Source: Phycisphaerae bacterium (lineage in GTDB: Bacteria; Planctomycetota; Phycisphaerae; UBA1845; PWPN01). Taken from it: 21,558 nt of DNA. Below, one piece after another: positions 1 to 8,000 of the stretch. Location: NCBI GenBank assembly GCA_035384605.1, contig DAOOIV010000073.1:6584-28141 (forward strand). Reading direction: 5' to 3'. The notes below the pieces were generated by a model that was given only the letters and a program-made list of their open reading frames with translations, made no database searches and was not told the origin of the DNA. The translations under genes and the position numbers were made by a program. How positions within the stretch are numbered: the stretch's first letter is position 1; each line of letters starts with the position of its first letter.

Positions 1-2
1 CG

Positions 3-557
3 CCGGACATCGACGACCGCAACGTCATCCTGTTCCCCGAGAAACTGGCCGGTCGATATGCCGTGCTACGTCGCCCCAGCCCCTTTGCAGGCGTCACCAC
101 CGAGCACCGTAGCGTCCACCCGGGCATCAAGATCAGTTACAGCGACGACCTGCATAACTGGAGCACCCCGGCAACCGTCATCGAACCCGCCTATCAGTGG
201 GAGAACAACCGGATCGGCGGATCCACTCCGCCCATCCGCACGCCGGCCGGGTGGCTGGCGTTCTATCACGGTGTGGAGAACCAGGACCCCACTGTCCGCC
301 GCGTCTGTTATCGCATGGGAGCAATGCTCCTGGACGCCGATGATCCGACCAAGGTACTTGCCCGTACGCCCAAACCCCTGCTTGAGCCCACCGAGTACTA
401 TGAGTGCTTCGGTCTCTTCATACCCAACGTCGTCTTCCCCACCGGCGCGGTAGTCATCGACGACGTGGTACACCTCTATTACGGTGCGTGCGACACGGCC
501 ATTGCCCTCGCCACCTGCCCCCTGAGCGAACTGCTCGACTACATGCTGAGTCTGTAG
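3..557 (+). CDS. GH130 family beta-mannoside phosphorylase, 3' part (5' end outside window)
   Basis: The visible 184 residues are the C-terminal part of a GH130 glycoside phosphorylase/hydrolase. Family members use inorganic phosphate to cleave beta-1,4-mannosides (for example mannosyl-glucose or mannooligosaccharides), releasing mannose 1-phosphate; they are usually cytoplasmic. Seen in sequence: the open frame runs in from the left edge with DDRNVILFPE near the start, then HPGIKISYSDDL, a PPIRTPAGWLAFYHG block, a GAMLLD segment followed by a promise-like PLLEP, then FPTGAV and LYYGACDTAIALA. This order of short five-bladed propeller strands is typical of GH130. The frame ends in TAG at 557. 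The catalytic acid of the family lies nearer the N-terminus and cannot be checked here. An AlkP-superfamily gene follows on the same strand after 138 nt. Phosphorylase versus hydrolase activity and the exact substrate cannot be told from this fragment. Confidence 0.85.
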   Translation, partial: PDIDDRNVILFPEKLAGRYAVLRRPSPFAGVTTEHRSVHPGIKISYSDDLHNWSTPATVIEPAYQWENNRIGGSTPPIRTPAGWLAFYHGVENQDPTVRRVCYRMGAMLLDADDPTKVLARTPKPLLEPTEYYECFGLFIPNVVFPTGAVVIDDVVHLYYGACDTAIALATCPLSELLDYMLSL

Positions 558-695
558 TGCCCCGCAACCTTCACGGGTGTTCCCCTTGATCGTTTGCGAG
601 ATTGCCCCGTCCTGAAAGGATGGAGAATCGAATCGGCAAGGAAATCGGACGGCGACTGTTGACGCGGCGCTTGATCCGGCGAAACTGTCCTGCCT

Positions 696-2426
696 ATGAC
701 CCACACAAACCTGCACAGCACCGACCCGACCGCCTCTCCTGGCATGCCCCAGGTTACGGCCGGAACTACGGCTCCAAGGGTATCGGCCGGACCTCGGCGG
801 GATTTCTCACCTCCGCCCGCAGATAAGGTGCTGATCATCGGCCTGGACGGCGCCACCTTCGACGTCCTCAAGCCGATGATGAAACACGGACGGATGCCCA
901 ATCTCGCCCGACTGGTGAAGGAAGGCACCTCCGGCATCCTATATTCGACCCAGCCCCCCATCACGCCCGCCGCGTGGACCACCTTCATGACCGGCAAAGG
1001 GCCGGGACGACACGGCATCGTGGACTTCGAACGTTACGACGTCGCAACCGGCAAGCTTTCATTCAACAGCACCTACGAGATCCGCGAACGCACAATCTGG
1101 GAAATCCTCAGCGAAAAAGGCTTCCGCGTGGGCGCCGTCCACGTGCCCATGACGTACCCCCCGCGGAAAGTCAACGGTTTCATGATCTCGGGTTTTGAAA
1201 CGCCGAGCGTCGCCGCTGAATTCACCTGGCCGCCGGAGCTCAAGCAGGAAATCCTGCGACGATGGCCCAACTACAGTTATCGCGCCGATTGGCAGCGGCG
1301 AGTCTTCGGTCGCGACAAGGCTCTGCGTCGCAACCTTCGTCATATCGAACGGAGTTTCCACCAAGGCGCCGAGCTGACAACGTTCTGCGGCGAGCGGTTC
1401 GGCTGGGATGTCCTGATGGTGCTGTTCAAACTGGTCGACAACCTTCAGCACAAGACATGGAAATACCTCGACCCCAAGACGGCCGTCCGATACCCGCACG
1501 AGGCCGAATTGGCGGCCAACTGCTTCGTCGAACTCGACAAGGCTCTCGGCATGCTCTTTGATTACGCCCGCAGGTATTCGGCGTCGATACTGATGATGTC
1601 CGACCACGGACACGGCAGTCTCGATGGCAAAGCCCAACCCAACCTGCTGCTCAAACGGTGGGGATATCTCAAGATCCGAAGCAGCACCGTCCAGATTCGT
1701 CGCAAGCTTTCGAAAATCGCCGACCGCTTCCTGGGCCGCAGGCGAACACGGTTTGACGCCAACCTCGGGATCGAGCACGAGCTGGTGGTTGACTGGGAAC
1801 AGACACGGGCGTGCGTCATCCACGCCGGCATGAACGGGTTCCTCTATATCAGCCTCAAAGGTCGTCAACCCCACGGCGTCGTTGAGCCGTCGGACTACGA
1901 GAAGGTGCGAGATGACCTGCGAAACCGCTTCCTCGCGGCCAAGTGTACCGATCCCGCCGGCCGGGAAGTACGCATCTTCTCGGAGGTCCACAAACCTGAA
2001 GAGCTCTACGGATGCAACCGTGAGGAACAACCGTGGATGCCCGATTTGCTGCTCGTCCCACAACCCGGTCTGGCCGTCGTCCGGCGAATCGTCGGTCGTC
2101 AACCAGTGCGCTGGTCCTCGTTGCGGCGACTTGAAGGCACGCACCGCGTCGAAGGCATCCTTATAGCCAACGGTCCCCACATCCGGCAAGGCAGCCAAAC
2201 CACCGGTCGAATCGTCGACATCGCCCCGACGCTGCTGGCGGCGCTGGGACTCAAGGTGCCGTCTGACATGGAAGGTAACGTGCTGACGGACCTCTTTGAT
2301 CGAATGCCCACTATCGAATACGAACTCCCGCAGACGGCGGAATGGACACGACAGGAGTGCGTGTACTCGGAAGCAGAGAAGGAGATCCTGACAAAGCGAC
2401 TGACCGAGTTGGGGTACCTGGAATAG
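696..2426 (+). CDS. AlkP-superfamily phosphohydrolase/phosphomutase-like protein (COG3379 type)
   Basis: A 576-residue member of the alkaline phosphatase superfamily, type I phosphodiesterase/nucleotide pyrophosphatase branch. These are two-metal enzymes acting on phosphate mono- or diesters; the substrate is unknown. Seen: metal ligand D51 in LIIGLDGATFD, the nucleophile region TPAAWTTFMTG (T95 or T96) followed by GPGRHGI, a KLVDNLQH segment with D248 and H252, the ligand pair D303-H304 in MMSDHGHGS, H483 in GTHRVEG, and a C-terminal IVDIAPTLLAALG typical of the group. Recognisable homology starts only near residue 44, so the first 43 residues are a Ser/Pro/Thr-rich extension. The ATG at 696 has no clear Shine-Dalgarno sequence, and a GTG at 828, directly at the start of the conserved core, is an alternative. 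No signal peptide or membrane segment is evident. It lies downstream of the GH130 gene and converges with the S8 protease gene (36 nt apart). Confidence 0.85.
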   Translation: MTHTNLHSTDPTASPGMPQVTAGTTAPRVSAGPRRDFSPPPADKVLIIGLDGATFDVLKPMMKHGRMPNLARLVKEGTSGILYSTQPPITPAAWTTFMTGKGPGRHGIVDFERYDVATGKLSFNSTYEIRERTIWEILSEKGFRVGAVHVPMTYPPRKVNGFMISGFETPSVAAEFTWPPELKQEILRRWPNYSYRADWQRRVFGRDKALRRNLRHIERSFHQGAELTTFCGERFGWDVLMVLFKLVDNLQHKTWKYLDPKTAVRYPHEAELAANCFVELDKALGMLFDYARRYSASILMMSDHGHGSLDGKAQPNLLLKRWGYLKIRSSTVQIRRKLSKIADRFLGRRRTRFDANLGIEHELVVDWEQTRACVIHAGMNGFLYISLKGRQPHGVVEPSDYEKVRDDLRNRFLAAKCTDPAGREVRIFSEVHKPEELYGCNREEQPWMPDLLLVPQPGLAVVRRIVGRQPVRWSSLRRLEGTHRVEGILIANGPHIRQGSQTTGRIVDIAPTLLAALGLKVPSDMEGNVLTDLFDRMPTIEYELPQTAEWTRQECVYSEAEKEILTKRLTELGYLE

Positions 2427-2462
2427 CCGATGCATGGCCCTTTCGCCGCCCCTAAGGCCGGA

Positions 2463-4439
2463 TCATTCAAAGCAATCCGGCGGAGGTACCCCGCCCAGCC
2501 CGCTGTAGCATCGCTGAAGCACCGCGAAGTCGCACTGGTCTACGTCGCCATCCTCGTCGAGATCCTTTCCATCACAGCCGGCCATCGCTGGAACTCCAGG
2601 AGCCGAGGCGCAGTCTTCCCACTCTGCCATGTCGAATGCGTCGACATCCTCGTCGCGATCGTAGTCGCCGGTGATCACCGCGGAAATCCCGCTGACTAAC
2701 AGGGCGTAGTATTGAAGGACGCCGACAAGATTACCCTTGTGTGAAACATGAACGGTATACGAACCCGCGACAGGACAGGAAACCAGGATCTGCTCCACGT
2801 TGTCCCGCGTATTGTCGCCGGTGGTAGCCGGCGACGTCGGGAACAACGGATCGAGGACATACGGCATGTGGACGGTTCCACCATCGGGAGCGACCACCCG
2901 GAGATCAAGATCGTTCACCAGGCACGGTGAAGGGTTATCCAGACCGGTCCGCACCACACCCGGCGGGTCGGTCCAGCAAAGCGTAACCTTGAGTGGACGC
3001 ACGCCGTTCGACGCACACGTGTAGGAGATGGACGGCTGAGCCGGACTTAACAGACCGCTGACTATCCGCCGCGCGGCCGGGGACCGCCGGTGCAACAACA
3101 ACTGCTCGGCAGCAGCCTCGACGTTGAGCAGACCCCAGCCGGTCTGATAGTCCGGGCCGGCGGCCTGTAAATCGTCCGCCGTGTGAATCATGAGCCCTCT
3201 CAGCATCTCAGACCGCATATACTGCCCGGGAAACAGCCTGCCGTAGTACTCGACCAGCAAGGCGGCCGAGCCGGAGACCACGGCCGTTGCCATGCTCGTG
3301 CCGCTGTAGGTTCCGTACGAGGCGTCGCCTGTCGCCGTACAGGAGCGAAGAGTCATCCCCGAACTCACGAGATCGGGCTTGATTCGCCCATCGTCCGTCG
3401 GTCCCCACGAGGTGAACGGTGTCACGGTCGCAAGCGACAACAACCGTTTCCCTCCGTAGACGGCGTCCGATACGGCTCCGACAACCATCACATTCTTGGC
3501 TGTGCTTGCGCTTGCCAGGGTGTCGTAGCCTCCCGCGTCCCAATTATCCGGTAGCGGATCGGTGTTCGGATCGTATGATTTCTGGCGCCACCGACCATTG
3601 AACCAGTACTCGAACAGGGCCCCCGCCGCGGGAACGGGGTCGTTTCTCTCGTTGCCCGCAGCCTTGAAAGGCAAGTAGTAAGGAGCCTCATAGCAAAGCT
3701 CATCCCATTGCCGTGCCACTTCGTCGTATTGCCCGAAGTAGCTGGACTCCCGCTCACCCCACGTCCCGTGCCACCGGAAACTGCCCGAGCTGTTGTCCCA
3801 GCCGGCTGCGTGGACGTATGAGTGGTTCGAGATCTGGATCGCATCCGGCTGTCCCGGCACCGCCATGGCGCGCGCGGTCATCTCCCCCAGATCACTGGTC
3901 CAGTCATAGGAATCGATGCCCGCGCTCGGGGCCATGCCGATGGCGCTGGGATCAACCCCCGTCGCACCAATGGTTCCCGCCACATGCGTGGCATGGTCGA
4001 AGGAAGAGCCGCTGTCCCGAATCGACACCCGACCGGTCAGCTCCCGATGGGTGGCACGAACCGCGCCACCGTCCCAAACCCCGACGACAACGCCGAAGCC
4101 GTTGATGTCGTACGGGGGAGTATTTCGGACCAGATCCGCCGCTGCCGTAATGCCGGCATCGCTGTTAGCCGTTTGGCAGATGTACACTCTGCCGTCACGA
4201 ATGCCCATGAGCTCGCTGACAACCTGGCCGTGCTGTGTCCGGGGCGACCATCCGTGCCTTTGCGCGGAAGCCCAAGCGGCCTTCTTGGCCTCGAGTGCCT
4301 GAGTGGCCAAGAGCCGTGCTTTTTCGGCTCTGCCCCTGAGTGCCCCGTCATCCGGCAACGACTGCGGCTGGGCCTGCAAGCCACCCGAGCTCAGCAGGCA
4401 AAGCCCGGCCGCGATCCAAAGGATAGTGAAGGTCCGCAT
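2463..4439 (-). CDS. Exported S8 (subtilisin-like) serine protease with C-terminal dockerin-like calcium-binding repeat
   Basis: A 658-residue secreted endopeptidase. Seen, numbering from the ATG at 4439: signal peptide with hydrophobic core ILWIAAGLCLLSSGG and likely cleavage after LQA; catalytic Asp D123 in VWDGG, His H149 in HATHVAGT, oxyanion Asn N263 in KAAGN, and Ser S382 in GTSMAT. A beta-sandwich (about 455-590) containing CLVNDLDLRV resembles the P-domain-like modules that follow many subtilases. Residues about 591-646 hold two Asp-rich EF-hand-like loops (GDYDRDEDVD and DLDEDGDVD), a dockerin-like pair common in planctomycete exported proteins. Oddities: the Asp motif reads DGG rather than DTG, and the His motif has Ala in place of the usual Gly. 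An in-frame ATG at 4460 is possible; 4439 was preferred because GGGGAAGAG lies just before it and the signal peptide then looks normal. The M4 protease gene lies upstream on the same strand, 0.6 kb away, so a separate promoter is likely. Confidence 0.9.
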   Translation of the reverse strand: MRTFTILWIAAGLCLLSSGGLQAQPQSLPDDGALRGRAEKARLLATQALEAKKAAWASAQRHGWSPRTQHGQVVSELMGIRDGRVYICQTANSDAGITAAADLVRNTPPYDINGFGVVVGVWDGGAVRATHRELTGRVSIRDSGSSFDHATHVAGTIGATGVDPSAIGMAPSAGIDSYDWTSDLGEMTARAMAVPGQPDAIQISNHSYVHAAGWDNSSGSFRWHGTWGERESSYFGQYDEVARQWDELCYEAPYYLPFKAAGNERNDPVPAAGALFEYWFNGRWRQKSYDPNTDPLPDNWDAGGYDTLASASTAKNVMVVGAVSDAVYGGKRLLSLATVTPFTSWGPTDDGRIKPDLVSSGMTLRSCTATGDASYGTYSGTSMATAVVSGSAALLVEYYGRLFPGQYMRSEMLRGLMIHTADDLQAAGPDYQTGWGLLNVEAAAEQLLLHRRSPAARRIVSGLLSPAQPSISYTCASNGVRPLKVTLCWTDPPGVVRTGLDNPSPCLVNDLDLRVVAPDGGTVHMPYVLDPLFPTSPATTGDNTRDNVEQILVSCPVAGSYTVHVSHKGNLVGVLQYYALLVSGISAVITGDYDRDEDVDAFDMAEWEDCASAPGVPAMAGCDGKDLDEDGDVDQCDFAVLQRCYSGLGGVPPPDCFE

Positions 4440-4562
4440 CTCTTCCCCACGCTTAGCCATGCCGCCGCAGGCAAGCTCACCTCTCCACGATGCCAGGCGC
4501 GTGCAACCTCGGCAAACCGCCCCCGCAAACGAGCCGCCCCCCTTGGGATTGTCTCTGATCTT

Positions 4563-4568
4563 ATTATA
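4563..4568 (-). promoter_or_regulatory. Candidate -10 box for the S8 protease gene
   Basis: A perfect TATAAT on the minus strand, about 100-125 nt before the S8 protease start, in otherwise GC-rich DNA. No good -35 hexamer is visible at 16-18 nt spacing, so the call rests on the -10 match and its position. Confidence 0.4.
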
Positions 4569-4679
4569 GCCGCAGGTACATCAGACCGAACCGGGAAGGC
4601 TCAAGCCGGCCCTCTCCGTGCGATTCCAGAAAGCATCCGATCAGCAAAACCTGAAGGGGCCACGCCTACAGTGCTCTCT

Positions 4680-4757
4680 AAGGCGGACCGCAACCCAAGC
4701 GCTCTGCAATCCAGAAACATGCCCGCAAGCCGCACGCATATCCGGCCGTAAGGTTCT
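4680..4757 (+). repeat. Dispersed intergenic repeat, copy 1 (78 nt; lacks a 15-nt block)
   Basis: First unit of a tandem pair. It begins aaggcggaccg, contains aacccaagcgctctgc and ends ccggccgtaaggttct, matching the adjacent unit almost base for base except for a 15-nt block missing after aaggcggaccg. The missing block holds the right arm of the hairpin and the T-run present in copies 2 and 3. Confidence 0.9.
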
Positions 4758-4850
4758 AAGGCGGACCGCCTTTTTGCGGGCCACAACCCAAGCGCTCTGC
4801 GATCCAGAAGCATGCGCGCAAGTCGCACGCATATCCGGCCGTAAGGTTCT
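4758..4850 (+). repeat. Dispersed intergenic repeat, copy 2 (93 nt)
   Basis: Second unit of the tandem pair and the most complete copy. The first 15 nt form an inverted repeat AAGGCG-GAC-CGCCTT running into a T-stretch (4771-4775), resembling a small intrinsic terminator in plus orientation. The core gcgctctgcgatccagaa is shared with the copies at 9969 and, on the other strand, at 21490. An imperfect stem ATGCGCGC / GCACGCAT lies in the second half (4812-4832) but is not kept in every copy. Confidence 0.9.
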
Positions 4851-5052
4851 CATACCCCTACGACGCCGACGTCGGACGGGTGGACGCTCCGAGTCTCAGG
4901 ACGTACCGTCGCTCCTTCACGTGTCCCCTGCTATGCCCCCCCGCCCTGCGGGACGAATGTCAATCGTCGCACCTGCGACATGCCATGGCTCGCATTCCCG
5001 GACCTTGCATGATCGCCGCGCAGCGCGACCCAAGGACCAAGCTTTGCGGCCG

Positions 5053-8000
5053 TCAGCAGCCTCGCCGCCTCACGACCAGCCGCAACACGCAGAGCCCGAC
5101 CAGCCCCACGGCCATCAGTTGGGCGGCCCCGGCTCCGCATGGAACGGCACGCCCCGATGAAGGCGCATCCAGCGCCGGCTCCTCGTTGGTCGGAACCGCC
5201 GTCTGGTTATCGGCCGGCATGATCTGATCCTTCTTTCCAGCCGAAGATACGGAGGCATCGCAAGCGTCGCCGATCCCGTCTCCGTCCTGGTCCAACTGGT
5301 CAGCGTTCGCAACGCGCGGGCAGTTGTCGCAGGCATCCCCGACGCCGTCACCGTCTGAGTCCGCCTGGTCTGCGTTAGGAACGCCGACACAGTTGTCGCA
5401 CATATCCCCGATGCCGTCGTCATCGGCATCATCCTGAGTGGGATCGTAGATGTTCGGGCACTTGTCACAAGCGTCGCCCACGCCATCCTTGTCACTGTCC
5501 TTCTGGTTGGCATTCGCGACCGTCGGGCAGTTGTCCAGGCAGTTAAGCTTGCCGTCCTTGTCATCGTCCGCATCCGGCACACCACAGCCACAAACGCCCG
5601 GCTGCACCTTCTTCGGGTCCACGTCGCAGGTGTCGTGGCAGTCGGGCGTGCCGTCGCCGTCCCGGTCGCGATCGAGCACCCCGCAACCACACTTGCCGGG
5701 CACGCTCTTGTATGGGTCGTTGGGACATTCGTCGACGCAGTCAACCTTGCCGTCGAAATCCACGTCTTTCTCGAGCAGGCCGCAGCCACAGAGCCCCGGA
5801 TCCTGCTTGTTGGGGTCATTCGGACAGTTGTCTATGGGGCAAGTGTTGTTCGGGAACCCCGGGTCGCCGAACCTGTCGCCGTCGGAATCTGTGCACGTGT
5901 CGCACGCGTCACCCCAAAGATCGTCATCGGCATTGGCCTGATCCGCATTCGCAATGTTCGGACAGTTGTCCTGCGGACAGGTGTTGGCCGCAAACCCCGG
6001 ATTGCCGGTGCCATCACCGTCCGTGTCGGTACAGGTGTCGCAGACGTCGCCGATCCCGTCCTCATCCTTATCCCGCTGGGCAGGGTTGGGAATCTCGGGA
6101 CAGTTGTCGCACGCATCCCCGAGCTTGTCCGAGTCCGAGTTGGTCTGGTCCGGATTGGCCACCTTCACGCAGTTGTCGCAGGCGTCACCCACGGCGTCAC
6201 CGTCGGCATCCTGCTGAAAGGGATTCACCGCGCTGACGCAGTTGTCGCACGCGTCACCGATGCCATCCTTATCATCGTCCGCCTGATTCGGGTTTGCGAT
6301 CAACGGACAATTGTCGCAGGCATCGCCCACGCCGTCACCGTCGTCGTCATGCTGGTCCGGGTTCAGCGTCAGCGGGCAGTTGTCGCAGGCGTTGCCCAGA
6401 CCGTCACGATCAGAGTCCGTCTGATCCGGATTCGGAACAAGCAGGCAGTTGTCGCAGGCATCACCCGCGGCGTCGCCGTCCGCGTCGGCCTGGTCTTCGT
6501 TCGCTACGACAGGACAGTTGTCGCAGGCGTCGCCCAGGGAATCACTGTCGCGGTTCCGCTGGTCCGGGTTGGGCACCGTCGGGCAGTTGTCGCAGACTTC
6601 GCCTATCCCATCACCGTCCGGATCGGGCAAGCCGTTGACCTGGACGACGAATTCGATCTCGTCATCTCCCTCGGCGGCCGTTACGGACAACAGCAACGGA
6701 ATAGCCTCACACATGGGATGCTGGGCCTTAACCTGGATCTTGAAAGGACCGGCGTTTGTGCCCACCCCACCCGTCGGCAGGTCCGGATAGCTCTGAGTAG
6801 CGTTGGCTCCCACGACGGTCACCGTCCCCACGTCGCATGAAAGCGTCGCCGAGACATTCGTGGCGTCGCCGCCGACGTTCTTCAGGGTGATCGTGAGGTC
6901 GACGGTCTCACCCGGTTCCACCGAACCGTCGCCGTCGCCACCCGCCGAGTCGTCAATGACGGGGCGGCCGTCCAATTCGAAACTCGGCCCGCTGTGACAG
7001 GCAAATACCTCGAAATCGTCCAAATACCACCCCACGTTGGTGCCGTAGAACGAGTCGCGGCCGAAGTCAAACCGGAATTGCACTTTGTCGCCGGCCTTGA
7101 CGCTGCCGGGAAGGGTGAACGCCGACTTGCCCCATCCGCCGGAGGAACCGGTCCAGACGATCTGACCGGCCATGGGATTGTCGTTGGAGGAATAGTCGGC
7201 TCGTGCCAGGCTGCTGGTGTACGAGTTGTGAATGAAAGACGTGACCAGCGTCCAAGCACCGCTGTTGATTCTCATGCTGATGTTGCCGCCGTCCCACCAT
7301 TCCTCGACATCGAAATAGTGAGCAAATACCACTCCGAGTCCCATCACTCCCGGAGGAATCGTGATCTCCGGACTGGTCAGCGTCTGTTTCGCGGCACCGC
7401 TCGGGTTGGACGGATCGGGACAGTACCATCCCTTGCCGGACCGACCGGGCATACCGGATTTCCACTGCCACTCGCTGTTTCCACGCGACCAGCCTCCGTC
7501 CGTGCTCTCGAAGCTCTCAGAATAGAGTGTCACCCGGCCTCCACAAAGGACAGGCTCTTCGCGAGAGAAGAAATCGCCGCACCGGCCGGGCATGTCCATC
7601 TGAACCGCCCGAAGGGCATTGTCCACCTGCTGCGCATCCGCAACCGTGAAAGTGGAATCCGAAGGCAAGCCGGTCCGCGGATCGGCCGGCTTGGTCCCGA
7701 TCAGATCCTGAGCCGCCTGGTTGAATGCATGATAGGCATCCTGGAAATCAGAGATCGTTGTCAGGTATCTGGTCAGCGCCCGGTACCAGACCGCGCCCGT
7801 CTTGATCGGTCCGATGCCCGTCACCGTGATACCATTGAAGCTGCCCCCATCGGTCGCCAGTTGAAAGGCATGATTGGGAATACCGCTCCCGCTGTGAACG
7901 CCGCCGTTGTCCTCGGCCATGCAAACCTGATAGGGACTCTGGCCCATGTCCGGATCGCCGAAACAAGTCGGATTGAACATGTCGCGAATGGCTCCGCCGA

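Larger units (their letters stand above)
4440..5052. other. Intergenic spacer between the two protease genes
   Basis: About 0.6 kb without a convincing gene. It holds the promoter candidate and leader of the S8 protease gene (left part) and the tandem pair of dispersed repeats at 4680-4850. A stretch around 4612-4679 shares a short segment (gcgat-tccagaa-agcat) with the repeat and may be a further, heavily decayed copy. From 4860 to 5052 I see no gene, promoter or clear terminator. Short open frames here lack ribosome binding sites and their predicted peptides are composition-driven. Confidence 0.6.

Noticed and set aside
1059..2435. 458-codon open frame on the minus strand
   Set aside because: Antisense to the AlkP-superfamily gene; no recognisable motif in the shadow peptide.
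4680..4850. Tandem repeat as a minimal CRISPR or an origin iteron set
   Set aside because: The two units abut without spacers, are 78-93 nt long and recur singly elsewhere in both orientations; no replication or cas genes are nearby.
5257..6627. Regularly spaced repeats resembling a CRISPR array
   Set aside because: The period is about 70-78 nt, the units stay in one protein frame and encode TSP3 modules; there are no unique spacers and no cas genes.
5635..6840. 401-codon open frame on the plus strand across the TSP3 repeat region
   Set aside because: It is the antisense of the repeats; its Val/Ile/Arg-rich periodic peptide only mirrors the repeated Asp/Cys codons, and the minus-strand reading has clear domains.
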